DNA of 64,000 nt, taken from contig NZ_CP029479.1 in NCBI RefSeq assembly GCF_003150835.1, positions 930,001 through 994,000 of the forward strand, read 5' to 3'. Below the pieces are notes generated by a model. That model searched no databases, was not told where the DNA came from, and saw nothing but the letters and a program-made list of their open reading frames with translations. A program made the translations under genes and the position numbers. The stretch is from Phenylobacterium parvum (lineage in GTDB: Bacteria; Pseudomonadota; Alphaproteobacteria; Caulobacterales; Caulobacteraceae). Positions 42,687-51,489 of this stretch are shown piece by piece; the stretch's first letter is position 1, and the number at the start of each line of letters is the position of its first letter.

Positions 42687-44900
42687 ATGAAGCTTGCAGC
42701 AGGACTGGCGGCCCTGGCCCTGAGCGCCAGCGCGGCGACCGCGGCGGACCTGACCCTGGACCGCGTCTATGCGGCTCCCGACCTGACCGGCCCCAGGGCC
42801 CGGGGCGTGGCCCTGTCGCCCGACGGGACCCTGGTCACCTATCTCCGCGCCCGGCCCGACAATCCGCGGGTCACCGACCTCTGGGCGGCCGATGTCGCCG
42901 GCGGCGCACCCCGGCGGCTGATCGACGCCGCGGCCCTCATTCCGACCGGACGCGATCTCTCCGAGGCCGAGAAGAGCCGCCGTGAGCGCCAGGGCGTCCA
43001 GACCTCGGGCGTGGTGGCCTATGACTGGGACGACGAGGGCCGGTTCATCCTTGCGCCGGTCGAGGGCGACCTCTGGCTCTGGACCCGGGCCGACGGGTCC
43101 GTGCGCCGGCTGACCGAGACCCCGGAGGACGAGATCGACGCCCGCGTGTCCCCGAAGGGCGGCTTCGTCTCCTTCGTCCGCGGCGACAACCTGTGGATCG
43201 CCCCGGCAGGGGGAGGGGAGGCCCGCGCCCTGACCCGCGACGGAAGCGAGCTGCGCAGCTGGGCGACGCCCGAGTTCATCGCCCAGGAGGAGATGGACCG
43301 GCAGACAGGCTACTGGTGGAGCCCGGATGAGAGCCGCATCGCCCTGACCCGGGTGGACCTGACCCCTGTCGATGTCGTCGAACGGTTCGACGTGAACGCC
43401 GCCGGCGCCGTTATCGTGCCGCAGAGATACCCCCGGACCGGCCGTCCCAACGCCCGGGTGGAGCTGTTCGTCCAGTCCCTGGCGGACGGCGCCCGGGTTC
43501 CCGTGGACCTGGGACCGGACCCTGACATCTACCTCGCCCGGGTCGACTGGTCCCGCGATGGCCGCACCCTGTACGTGCAGCGACAGTCCCGGGACCAGAA
43601 GCGGCTGGACCTGCTGGCGGTGGACCCGGCGACCGGTGTGTCGCGGGTCCTGCTCACGGAGACGAGCGCGCACTGGGTCGAGCTGACCGACGACTTCCGC
43701 CCCCTTAAGGACGGGTCCTTCCTCTGGACCTCGGAGCGGTCAGGCTGGAAGCACATCGACCTGCACGGCGCCGATGGGCGCCGGATCCGCCAGGTCACCC
43801 GGGGCGACTGGCCCGTCGACGCCATCCAGGGGATCGACGAGGACCGCGGCGTGGTGCTGTTCACCGCCAACCGGGACTTGCCCGTGGAGCGGCGGCTCTA
43901 CGAGGCCTCCTGGAAGCGTCCCGGCGCTCCCCGCGCCCTGACGCCCGCCGGGGGCTGGTGGACCGTCAAGGTTGCGGCCCGCGGCGGCGCCTTCGCCGGG
44001 ACCTACGAGGATCCCGCCACCCCGCCCCGGACCGGCCTCTACCGGGCCGACGGCGAGCTTGTCCGGTGGATCGAGGAGAACCCGCTGGACGCCAGCCATC
44101 CCCTCGCGGCCTACCGGGACCGGCTGCGCACCCCGACCTACGGAACGATCAAGGCGGCGGACGGGTCCGACCTCTGGTGGTCCATGCGCACCCCGCCCGG
44201 TTTCGATCCGTCGCGGAAGTATCCGGTTGTGGTCCGTGTCTATGGCGGGCCGGGCAACGCCCAGGTGCGCAAGGTCTGGCATGATCCCGCTGACCAGCTC
44301 TACCTGCAGGCGGGCTTCATCCTGTTCTCGCTGGACAACCGAGGTACGCCCAACCGCTCCACCGCCTTCAAGACCGCCATCGACCGTCGCCTTGGGCAGC
44401 TGGAGGTGGACGACCAGATCGCCGGCGCACGCTGGCTGGCGGCACAACCCTATGTCGATCCGGCCCGGATCGCCGTTACCGGCTGGTCCTACGGCGGCTA
44501 CATGGCCCTGATGCTGCTCACGGCGCCGGACACCCCCTTCGCCGCCGGGGTCTCAGGGGCGCCGCCCACCGACTGGACCCTGTACGACACCCACTACACC
44601 GAGCGGTTCATGGGAAAGCCCTCCGAGAACCCGGGTGGATATTCCGCGTCGGAGGTCACTGCGCGCCTGGGACGGCTGAAGCCGGGAAGCCTGCTGCTGA
44701 TCCACGGCATGGCCGATGACAACGTCACCTTCGACAACGCCACGCGTGTGATGGCCGACCTGCAGGCGCGCGGGACCCCCTTCGAGACCATGGTCTATCC
44801 CGGCCTGCGCCATCGCGCCGGCTGGACCCAGGCCCACCTGAAGCACCGGACCCAGGCGACCCTGGACTTCTTCAGGCGCAAGCTGCAACCCGATCGCTAG
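42687..44900 (+). CDS. S9 family dipeptidyl peptidase IV-type peptidase
   Basis: 737 residues, ATG with CTGGAGGAG upstream. Signal peptide (about 1-19), N-terminal beta-propeller with EEMDRQTGYWWSPD (the EE motif that binds the substrate N-terminus in DPP-IV) and a C-terminal alpha/beta-hydrolase with Ser near 600 in TGWSYGGYMAL, Asp in HGMADDNV (near 676) and His in LRHRAGW (near 709). Should release dipeptides, often X-Pro, from peptides in the periplasm. Confidence 0.93.
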   Translation: MKLAAGLAALALSASAATAADLTLDRVYAAPDLTGPRARGVALSPDGTLVTYLRARPDNPRVTDLWAADVAGGAPRRLIDAAALIPTGRDLSEAEKSRRERQGVQTSGVVAYDWDDEGRFILAPVEGDLWLWTRADGSVRRLTETPEDEIDARVSPKGGFVSFVRGDNLWIAPAGGGEARALTRDGSELRSWATPEFIAQEEMDRQTGYWWSPDESRIALTRVDLTPVDVVERFDVNAAGAVIVPQRYPRTGRPNARVELFVQSLADGARVPVDLGPDPDIYLARVDWSRDGRTLYVQRQSRDQKRLDLLAVDPATGVSRVLLTETSAHWVELTDDFRPLKDGSFLWTSERSGWKHIDLHGADGRRIRQVTRGDWPVDAIQGIDEDRGVVLFTANRDLPVERRLYEASWKRPGAPRALTPAGGWWTVKVAARGGAFAGTYEDPATPPRTGLYRADGELVRWIEENPLDASHPLAAYRDRLRTPTYGTIKAADGSDLWWSMRTPPGFDPSRKYPVVVRVYGGPGNAQVRKVWHDPADQLYLQAGFILFSLDNRGTPNRSTAFKTAIDRRLGQLEVDDQIAGARWLAAQPYVDPARIAVTGWSYGGYMALMLLTAPDTPFAAGVSGAPPTDWTLYDTHYTERFMGKPSENPGGYSASEVTARLGRLKPGSLLLIHGMADDNVTFDNATRVMADLQARGTPFETMVYPGLRHRAGWTQAHLKHRTQATLDFFRRKLQPDR

Positions 44901-44949
44901 GGCGCCAGGCGAACCGCCGCCGCCCCCCTCGCCGGGCTCCGCCTAGGGG

Positions 44950-45141
44950 GATGAGCGCTCTAATTCCTCCCCCCAGGGGGAGGTGGACCGCGCAGCGGGC
45001 CGGAGGGGGTCAGCTGAGACGGGGATTGACCCCCTCAGTCAGCTTCGCTGACAGCTCCCCCTTGGGGGAGCAATTGAGCGCTCTCATTCCTCCCCCTAGA
45101 GGGAGGTGGCGCGCGGAGTGCGGCGGAGGGGGTCAGCTGAG
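44950..45141. repeat. Two copies of the dispersed intergenic repeat
   Basis: Two related half-units (GAGCGCTC-TAATTCC-TCCCC and GAGCGCTC-TCATTCC-TCCCC) around the core GTCAGCTTCGCTGACAGCTC and CTCCCCCTTGGGGGAG, plus the CGCAGCGGGCCGGAGGGGGTC segment seen in the 16200 array. It fills the gap between the peptidase and icd; these two genes converge here, so it may also serve as a transcription barrier. Confidence 0.82.
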
Positions 45142-45160
45142 GCGCTGTTGACGGGCGCGT

Positions 45161-46378
45161 TCAGCCCGCCGCCAGGGCCTTGTCGAGGTTGGCGGCGACC
45201 TTGTCGATGAAGCCTTCGGTGGTCAGCCAGCCCTGGGAGTCGCCGACCAGCAGGGCCAGGTCCTTGGTCATGGCGCCGGCCTCGACCGTCTCGACGCAGA
45301 CCCTCTCCAGCGTGTGGGCGAAGTTGGCCAGGGCCTCGTTGCCGTCCAGCTTGGCGCGGTGCTCCAGGCCCCGGGTCCAGGCGAAGATCGAGGCGATGGA
45401 GTTGGTCGAGGTCGACTCGCCCTTCTGGTGCTGGCGGAAGTGGCGGGTGACGGTGCCGTGGGCGGCCTCGGCCTCCATGGTCTTGCCGTCGGGCGTCAGC
45501 AGCACCGAGGTCATCAGGCCCAGCGAGCCAAAGCCCTGGGCGACCTGGTCGGACTGGACGTCGCCGTCATAGTTCTTGCAGGCCCAGATGAAGCCGCCGT
45601 TCCACTTCAGGGCGGAGGCGACCATGTCGTCGATCAGGCGGTGCTCGTAGGTCAGGCCCGCTTCCTTGTACTGGGCGGCGAACTCGGCCTCGTAGATCTC
45701 GGAGAAGATGTCCTTGAACCGGCCATCGTAGGCCTTGAGGATCGTGTTCTTGGTCGACAGGTAGACCGGGTAGTTCCGCTGCAGGCCATAGGCGAGGGAG
45801 GCGCGGGCGAACTCGCGGATCGACTCATCGACGTTGTACATGGCCATGGCCACGCCGGAGCCGGGGAAGTCGAACACCTCATGCTCGATCTCCTGGCCGT
45901 CCTCGCCGGTCCACTTGACCGTCAGCTTGCCCTTGCCGGGGACCCGGAAGTCCGTGGCGCGGTACTGGTCGCCGAAGGCGTGGCGGCCGATGATGATGGG
46001 CTGGGTCCAGCCCGGGATCAGGCGGGGCACGTTGCGGCAGATGATGGGCTCGCGGAAGACGACGCCGCCGAGGATGTTGCGGATCGTGCCGTTCGGCGAC
46101 TTCCACATCTTCTTCAGGTTGAATTCCTTCACCCGGGCCTCGTCCGGCGTGATGGTGGCGCACTTGACGCCGACGCCGTGCCGCTTGATCGCCTCGGCGG
46201 ACTCGATCGTGACCTTGTCGTCCGTGGCGTCGCGGTGCTCCATCCCCAGGTCGTAGTAGTCGAGGTCGATCTCGAGGTAGGGGAAGATCAGCTTGTCCTT
46301 GATCCACTGCCAGATGATGCGGGTCATTTCGTCCCCGTCGAGATCCACGACAGGGTTGGCGACTTTGATCTTGGCCAT
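45161..46378 (-). CDS. icd: Isocitrate dehydrogenase (NADP-dependent)
   Basis: 405 residues. [79 protein letters not shown] in two blocks and [10 protein letters not shown] are diagnostic of the eukaryote-like homodimeric NADP-IDH common in alphaproteobacteria. It makes 2-oxoglutarate and NADPH in the TCA cycle. Transcribed toward the repeat region, divergent from trmJ. Confidence 0.97.
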   Translation of the reverse strand: MAKIKVANPVVDLDGDEMTRIIWQWIKDKLIFPYLEIDLDYYDLGMEHRDATDDKVTIESAEAIKRHGVGVKCATITPDEARVKEFNLKKMWKSPNGTIRNILGGVVFREPIICRNVPRLIPGWTQPIIIGRHAFGDQYRATDFRVPGKGKLTVKWTGEDGQEIEHEVFDFPGSGVAMAMYNVDESIREFARASLAYGLQRNYPVYLSTKNTILKAYDGRFKDIFSEIYEAEFAAQYKEAGLTYEHRLIDDMVASALKWNGGFIWACKNYDGDVQSDQVAQGFGSLGLMTSVLLTPDGKTMEAEAAHGTVTRHFRQHQKGESTSTNSIASIFAWTRGLEHRAKLDGNEALANFAHTLERVCVETVEAGAMTKDLALLVGDSQGWLTTEGFIDKVAANLDKALAAG

Positions 46379-46507
46379 GGCGGGCGCGCACTCCTCGGCG
46401 AAAACGGGTCTGTTGTGCGGGAGCTATACCTGCCCCCGCGCCCGGCGCAAAGGCTGCGGGCGGGCTTGCGCTTGCGCCGGCGGGCCTGAGGCCCGAAAAG
46501 GGCCGCC

Positions 46508-47293
46508 ATGGACCCCATCGCGCCCGCCATCATCCTCGATCGCCCCCAGCTGGCCGAGAACATCGGGGCCGTGGCCCGGGCCATGGCGAACTTCGGCCTT
46601 TCGGACCTCAGGCTCGTGGCGCCCCGGGATGGCTGGCCCCAGGAGCGGGCGTGGGCCTCGGCCTCTGGCGCAGACTGGCCCCTCAACGCCGCCCGTGTCT
46701 ACGATACGGTCGCTGAGGCCATCGCCGACCTGACCCTCGTCCAGGCCACCACCGCCCGGCCGCGGGAGCTGCAGCTGCCGGTCCTGACCCCTCGAGAGGC
46801 GGTGGAAGAGGCGCACGCCGAGGCCGTCCAGGACCGGCGCACCGGCCTGCTTTTCGGCGCCGAAAGGGCCGGCCTGGAAACCGCCGACATCGCCCTCTGC
46901 CAGACCGTGGTGACCCTGCCGGTCGATCCGCGCTTCCGGTCGCTGAACCTGGCCCAGGCCGTGATCATCCTGGCCTACGAATGGCGCATGCGCATCGACG
47001 CCGCCGCCCCTGCGAACTTCCGCCCCGGCCCCGAGCCCGCCGAGGCCTCGAGCGTGATGGGGCTCTACGGCCACCTGGAGGATGAACTCGAAGCCGCCGG
47101 CTTTTTCCATCCGCCGGAAAAGAAGGCCTCCATGGTCCAGAACCTGCGCTCGGCCCTGGGCCGGGCCCGGTTCAGCGAACAGGAGGTGCGGACCTTCCGG
47201 GGGGTCGTCACGGCCCTGTCCCGCGGGCGAGGGCGTGTGCTGGAAAAGATCGCCCGCCAGAAGGCCCAGTCCTCCGGAAAGGAAACCGCATGA
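46508..47293 (+). CDS. trmJ: tRNA (Cm32/Um32) methyltransferase TrmJ
   Basis: 261-residue SPOUT methyltransferase. PAIILDRPQLAENIGAVARAMANFGLSDLRLV is the SpoU motif 1 region, LLFGAERAGLETADIALC motif 2, and SLNLAQAVIILAYEWR motif 3. The C-terminal helical extension with a FRGVVTALSRGR end fits TrmJ (TrmH-family group 1) rather than TrmL. Methylates the 2'-O of residue 32 in tRNA anticodon loops. The stop overlaps the next ATG by four bases. Confidence 0.9.
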   Translation: MDPIAPAIILDRPQLAENIGAVARAMANFGLSDLRLVAPRDGWPQERAWASASGADWPLNAARVYDTVAEAIADLTLVQATTARPRELQLPVLTPREAVEEAHAEAVQDRRTGLLFGAERAGLETADIALCQTVVTLPVDPRFRSLNLAQAVIILAYEWRMRIDAAAPANFRPGPEPAEASSVMGLYGHLEDELEAAGFFHPPEKKASMVQNLRSALGRARFSEQEVRTFRGVVTALSRGRGRVLEKIARQKAQSSGKETA

Positions 47294-48540
47294 GCGACCT
47301 TGAAGCCCTTCGCGAGGCCGCCCGCACGGCCTACGTCTTCACCCTGCCGCTGATCGAGATCGCCACGACCCGAAGCCGGGGCCTGGCCGTCGGCTCGCCC
47401 ATGAACACCTTCGGGCACATGCGCAGGCTGGCCGACCATACCTCCCGGGCGGTGACGACGCCGAACAACGACACCTTCTACTCCACCGCCCAGGTGGACC
47501 TGTCCGACGGGCCGGTGAGCCTGACCCTGCCGCCGTCTGGCGACCGCTATCTCTCGGTCCAGTTCATGGACGCCTACAGCAACACCTTCGCCATCCTCGG
47601 CACGCGCACCACGGGCGGGGAGGGCGGAACCTACACCCTGGTCGGGCCTTACGACGCCGCCTCCCCGGGGCCGCGGGTCCTGCGGGCGCCGACCCGGCAC
47701 GTCTGGGTCCTGGCCCGGATCCTCGTGGCGGGACCGGACGACGCGGCCGACGCCAAGGGGGTGCAGACGGGCCTGTCCATGCAGGGGCCGGCCACCGCCG
47801 ATCCGGGGGCCTTCGCCCACCGTGGGGCCGACTGGCGGGACTATCTGGCGTCCGCCGCCGAGCTGGTGAGGCTCAATCCGCCGCCGGCGACGGACGGGCA
47901 GGTTCTTGCGCGCATGGCGCCCCTGCGCCTGGAGGCCTTCGATCCCGACCGGTTCTCGCCGGACGAGGCGGCGGCGATTGCCGAAGGCCTGGAGGCGGGC
48001 CGTCGCTTCGGCCGCAGCGCCGGCGGCCTGACGGGCCCCAGCTTCATCGACGGTTGGTCCTATCCCGACGGCCGGCTGGGGAATTTTGGCCAGAACTACG
48101 CCCTCAGGGCGGCGGTCGCCGTGGGCGGGCTGGCGGCGCTGCCGCCGGAGGAAGCCATGTACATGCGGGCCGAGGGCGACCTGCCCCGGGCCCTCTTCGA
48201 CGGCGCCCGCAACTGGCGCCTGCACTTCGCCGCCGACCGGCAGATCCCGGTGGACAGCTTCTGGTCCCTCAGCCTCTACGAGGCGACCGAGGACGGACAG
48301 TTCTTCTTCACCCGGAACGACCTCAACCGCTTCGCCATCGGCGACCGGACCCCGGGCCTGGCCTACAACCCCGACGGCTCCCTCGACATCTGGATCGGCG
48401 CCGTCTCGCCGGGTGCGGAGCGCGAGTCCAACTGGCTGCCGGCGCCGGAGGGCCCCTTCGCTCTCTTCATGCGCGCCTACCTGCCGCGGCCCGAGCTGCT
48501 GGACGGGCGCTGGCGCCTGCCGCCGGTAGAGCCGGCCTGA
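47290..48540 (+). CDS. DUF1254/DUF1214 domain protein
   Basis: 416 residues, translationally coupled to trmJ. DUF1254 part: AYVFTLPLIEIATTRSR, VTTPNNDTFYSTAQVDLSDGP and YLSVQFMDAYSNTFAI; DUF1214 part near the end: IPVDSFWSLSLYEATEDGQFF and NPDGSLDIWIGAVSPG. These two domains usually occur together; function is unknown, proposed roles concern the envelope or lipid metabolism. No signal peptide is seen here, unlike in many relatives. Confidence 0.88.
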   Translation: MSDLEALREAARTAYVFTLPLIEIATTRSRGLAVGSPMNTFGHMRRLADHTSRAVTTPNNDTFYSTAQVDLSDGPVSLTLPPSGDRYLSVQFMDAYSNTFAILGTRTTGGEGGTYTLVGPYDAASPGPRVLRAPTRHVWVLARILVAGPDDAADAKGVQTGLSMQGPATADPGAFAHRGADWRDYLASAAELVRLNPPPATDGQVLARMAPLRLEAFDPDRFSPDEAAAIAEGLEAGRRFGRSAGGLTGPSFIDGWSYPDGRLGNFGQNYALRAAVAVGGLAALPPEEAMYMRAEGDLPRALFDGARNWRLHFAADRQIPVDSFWSLSLYEATEDGQFFFTRNDLNRFAIGDRTPGLAYNPDGSLDIWIGAVSPGAERESNWLPAPEGPFALFMRAYLPRPELLDGRWRLPPVEPA

Positions 48541-48546
48541 GGGCGT

Positions 48547-48654
48547 CGCCGTTGCAATCTGGGCTCCGGTGAGGTAAGGACCGCGCCTTCCGCGCGCGTG
48601 GCCTCCGGGCCCTGCGCCGGCATGACGGGCAGATGCAGAGCCGCCGTTGCAATC
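48547..48654 (+). repeat. 13-bp direct repeat in the rpsD leader
   Basis: CGCCGTTGCAATC occurs at 48547-48559 and 48642-48654, 95 bases apart, in the 164-bp stretch before rpsD. Hairpin-forming GC sequence lies between. A role in S4 autoregulation or as a duplicated promoter element is speculative. Confidence 0.5.
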
Positions 48655-48704
48655 GCGGTCCTCAAGGGGGCCGCCGGCCTGCGTCAAATGAAGAGAGACG
48701 ACAC

Positions 48705-49322
48705 ATGTCGAAGCGCCACTCGGCGAAGTACAAGATCGACCGGCGGATGGGCGAGAACATCTGGGGTCGCCCCAAGTCCCCCGTCAACCAGCGCTCCTAC
48801 GGCCCCGGCCAGCACGGCCAGCGCCGGAAGCAGAAGACCTCTGACTTCGGCCTGCAGCTCCGCGCCAAGCAGAAGCTGAAGGGCTACTACGGCAACCTGA
48901 CCGAGAAGCAGTTCTCGCGGACCTACGACGAGGCCGCCCGCCGGAAGGGCAACACTGCCGAGACCCTGATCGGCCTCCTGGAGGCCCGGCTGGATGCGGT
49001 GGTCTACCGCGCCAAGTTCGTGCCCACCGTCTTCGCCGCCCGCCAGTTCGTGAACCACGGCCACGTGACCGTGAACGGCAAGCGCGTGAACATCGCCTCC
49101 TACCGCGTGAAGATTGGCGACGTCGTCCAGGTCCGTGAGCGTTCGCGCAACATGGCCCTGGTGCTCGAGGCCCTGCAGTCGGCCGAGCGCGACACGCCGG
49201 ACTACATCGAGGTCGACGCCAAGGCCATGTCGGCCCGCTTCGTCCGGACCCCGGAGCTGGCGGAAGTGCCCTATCCGGTGAAGATGGAACCGAACCTCGT
49301 GGTCGAATTCTACGCGTCCTGA
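48705..49322 (+). CDS. rpsD: 30S ribosomal protein S4
   Basis: 205 residues from the ATG at 48705 with AAGAGAGACG upstream. [45 protein letters not shown] in two blocks, [32 protein letters not shown] (S4 RNA-binding domain) and the end [11 protein letters not shown] are diagnostic. Primary 16S-binding protein. It is alone here, not in an alpha operon, as usual in alphaproteobacteria. Confidence 0.98.
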   Translation: MSKRHSAKYKIDRRMGENIWGRPKSPVNQRSYGPGQHGQRRKQKTSDFGLQLRAKQKLKGYYGNLTEKQFSRTYDEAARRKGNTAETLIGLLEARLDAVVYRAKFVPTVFAARQFVNHGHVTVNGKRVNIASYRVKIGDVVQVRERSRNMALVLEALQSAERDTPDYIEVDAKAMSARFVRTPELAEVPYPVKMEPNLVVEFYAS

Positions 49323-49349
49323 TCCGGACGCCGACCTGAGACGAACAGG

Positions 49350-49376
49350 GGCCCCGGAGCGATCCGGGGCCTTTTT
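49350..49376 (+). terminator. Intrinsic terminator after rpsD
   Basis: Eight-base stem GGCCCCGG/CCGGGGCC with a six-base loop followed by TTTTT, 28 bases after the rpsD stop. Confidence 0.92.
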
Positions 49377-49425
49377 CGCATGTCCGGCGCTTGCAGTCGG
49401 CGGCCCTTTGGAGGCGAATGGCGGC

Positions 49426-49797
49426 GTGCTGTCCCGTCGTTTCCTCCTTGCCGGAACCCTGGCCCTGGCCGGCTGCGCCAGCCTGCCGCGGTCGCAGGCC
49501 TGGCCGTCGACGGGACCGTTTCCAGAGCTTGAGGCGGTCCGGTCGGTCAGGGTCACGCCCGGGGGGCTGAGCGTCGAGGTGGCCAGCCGGGGCTGTGCGG
49601 CGCCTCCGGACCTGGCCTTCTTCGTCGAGCGCCGGGACGGAGTCGCCACCGTCGCCTTCGCGCGGCGGCGGCTGCTGACCTGCCGCGAGGCGCCTGGAGG
49701 CTGGGTGGAGGTCGCCTTCCCGCGCGAGGCGCTTGGGCTCAGGCCGGACGAGCCGGTCTTTGTTCTCAATCCGCTGTCGTCGGGACCGGATCGATGA
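49426..49797 (+). CDS. Small lipoprotein, function unknown
   Basis: 123 residues from a GTG with GGAGG eleven bases upstream. The N-terminus LSRRFLLAGTLALAGCASLP holds a clear lipobox (L-A-G-C), so the mature protein is anchored to a membrane. The rest contains two Cys, in ASRGCAAPP and LTCREAPGG, and ends in LRPDEPVFVLNPL. The 3' end overlaps the convergent thioesterase by 32 bases. A TTG at 49408 is an alternative start. Confidence 0.78.
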   Translation: MLSRRFLLAGTLALAGCASLPRSQAWPSTGPFPELEAVRSVRVTPGGLSVEVASRGCAAPPDLAFFVERRDGVATVAFARRRLLTCREAPGGWVEVAFPREALGLRPDEPVFVLNPLSSGPDR

Positions 49798-50209
49798 AAC
49801 GGGCGACCATTTCCGGCGGCACCCGGCGGGGGCGTCCGCCCTCGCGCTCGATCAGGCACCAGGTGGTGCGGACCTGGGCGCACATGGCGCCGTCCGGGCC
49901 ATCGATCCGGACATAGCGGTCAAAGCGCGGCCCCTCGGCCTCGCGCGCCACCCAGGTGCGACCGGACGCCGTCTCCCCGGGCAAGAGGGCGCGGCGATAA
50001 TCGACCTCGTGGCGCAGGCAGATCCAGGCCCATCGGGCCTGGTCTTCGTCTGGCTGGCGGGCCGCCCAGTGGGAGATGGCCAGGTCCTGGGCCCAGGACA
50101 GGTAGACGACATTGTTGACGTGGCCGTTGGCGTCGATGTCCGCCGGCCCCGGCGCAAAGTCGCGGCGGAAGACCTGCTGGCCCTCTGGTGGCTCGAACAG
50201 GCGGCTCAC
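49766..50209 (-). CDS. Acyl-CoA thioesterase, 4HBT hotdog fold
   Basis: 147 residues. The hotdog-fold motif DIDANGHVNNVVYLSWAQDLA carries the Asp used by 4-hydroxybenzoyl-CoA-type thioesterases; EVDYRRALLPGETASGRTWV and a strand CAQVRTTWCLIE follow. Hydrolyses an acyl-CoA of unknown chain type. First read gene of a minus-strand set with grxD and bolA upstream, separated by 10 bases from grxD. Confidence 0.88.
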   Translation of the reverse strand: MSRLFEPPEGQQVFRRDFAPGPADIDANGHVNNVVYLSWAQDLAISHWAARQPDEDQARWAWICLRHEVDYRRALLPGETASGRTWVAREAEGPRFDRYVRIDGPDGAMCAQVRTTWCLIEREGGRPRRVPPEMVARFIDPVPTTAD

Positions 50210-50219
50210 GGCGCGCCGG

Positions 50220-50552
50220 TCAGGCGAGGAGGCCCTGGTCGGCCATGTGGGTCTTCAGCTCGCCGGACTGGAACATCTCCTTGATGATGTCCGCGCCGCC
50301 GATGAACTCGCCCTTCACGTAGAGCTGGGGAATGGTCGGCCAGTCCGAGAAGGACTTGATCCCCTCGCGCAGGTCCTGGTCCTGCAGCACGTCCACGCCG
50401 ACATAGTCGACGCCCATGTGGTCGAGCACCTGCACCACCAGGGCCGAGAAGCCGCAGCGGGGCTGGTCAGGGACGCCCTTCATGAAGAGCACCACCTCGT
50501 TCTCCGCGATGGTCTTGCCGATGAAGTCGTGGACCGGATTGTCGGTGGACAT
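50220..50552 (-). CDS. grxD: Monothiol glutaredoxin (Grx4-type)
   Basis: 110 residues from the ATG at 50552. Active site CGFS (33-36) in QPRCGFSALVVQVL, then KSFSDWPTIPQLYVKGEFIGG and SGELK. Binds [2Fe-2S] with glutathione and usually forms a complex with BolA, whose gene lies just upstream (64-base gap), the standard grx-bolA pairing in iron homeostasis. Confidence 0.96.
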   Translation of the reverse strand: MSTDNPVHDFIGKTIAENEVVLFMKGVPDQPRCGFSALVVQVLDHMGVDYVGVDVLQDQDLREGIKSFSDWPTIPQLYVKGEFIGGADIIKEMFQSGELKTHMADQGLLA

Positions 50553-50615
50553 GTGGGATCTCCCGAAGGCTGGTTTCCAGCTAGGCGCCCTGCGGCGCCG
50601 GGTCAAGCGGCAGCT

Positions 50616-50858
50616 TCAGCCCGCCTTGTCCGGCGTCAGGGTTTCAAGGGCCAGGGCGTGCAGCTCGCCGCCCATCTTGCCCTTGAGGGCGGCGTATACC
50701 AGCTGGTGCTGACGCACCCTGGGCAGGCCGGCGAAGGCGTCCGAGACGATCCGCGCCCGGTAGTGGTCGCCGTCGCCCGCCAGGTCCACGATCCGGATCT
50801 CGGCGTCGGGGAAGGCCTCGCGAAGCTCGGACTCGAGGTCTTGCTGGGACATGGGCAT
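50616..50858 (-). CDS. bolA: BolA family protein
   Basis: 80 residues from the ATG at 50858 (AGGAG upstream); a second ATG at 50852 is possible. The BolA pattern is complete: LREAFPDAEIRIVDLAGDGDHY, RARIVSDAFAGLPRVRQHQLVYAAL and GGELHALALET. The conserved His of RQHQLVY and the D-H-Y site can ligate an Fe-S cluster shared with the monothiol glutaredoxin downstream. Confidence 0.95.
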   Translation of the reverse strand: MPMSQQDLESELREAFPDAEIRIVDLAGDGDHYRARIVSDAFAGLPRVRQHQLVYAALKGKMGGELHALALETLTPDKAG

Positions 50859-50942
50859 CGAAACATCTCCTGGGGCGGACCGGCGCCGCATGATGGCATG
50901 TAGGGACGGCATAGGTGATTCCCAGACCGGGAGGCGGACGGA

Positions 50943-51482
50943 ATGGTATTGGCGGCGATGGCGGCTGCAGCGGCGCTGTTCAGCTTCCCCGGCGGGCAGG
51001 CGGTCTCCGCTGCGCCCCTGCTGCCCGCCGCCCCGGCGTCGTCCCCGAAGCCCCGACCGGGGCTTTGGACATTGGCCATGGCGGAGTGCCGCTTCAACCT
51101 TCGCGCCGAACTGGACCGCTGGCCGGATTGCGCGGATCCCGTGCAGATGGGGCAGACGGCCCTTTCCCGTCCGTCGCCCGGCCAGCCGGGTTCCGCCCTG
51201 AAGTACGTCTATGCCGAGGGCGATCCGGGACTCCTGCAGGTCGAGACCGGCCGGGGCGGGCCGGAAGCCTGGAGCTACTATGGCTTCCGGCCCCTGGCCT
51301 CGGACGCCGACGGCGAGGTCATCCGCGCGCGGATCTGGCCGGTGACCTGTCCGGCCAGGGGATGCCGGCTGAAGACCGCCAAGGAGCTCCTGGCCGCCGC
51401 ACGCGCGTCTGAGGCGCAGGCCTTCACCGAAGCGTCGGAGGACCCTGGGCGCACCGCCGTCTGGGTGCGGCGCGCCCAGTAG
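50943..51482 (+). CDS. Secreted protein, function unknown
   Basis: 179 residues with an N-terminal Ala-rich signal peptide (about 1-23). The mature part contains MAECRFNLRAELDRWPDCADPV, a beta-type region YAEGDPGLLQVETGRGG and a Cys pair in TCPARGCRLKTAKELLA, which could form disulfides. No known family is recognised. It is divergent from bolA and convergent with the beta-lactamase-like gene. Confidence 0.7.
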   Translation: MVLAAMAAAAALFSFPGGQAVSAAPLLPAAPASSPKPRPGLWTLAMAECRFNLRAELDRWPDCADPVQMGQTALSRPSPGQPGSALKYVYAEGDPGLLQVETGRGGPEAWSYYGFRPLASDADGEVIRARIWPVTCPARGCRLKTAKELLAAARASEAQAFTEASEDPGRTAVWVRRAQ

Positions 51483-51489
51483 GCCGGCC

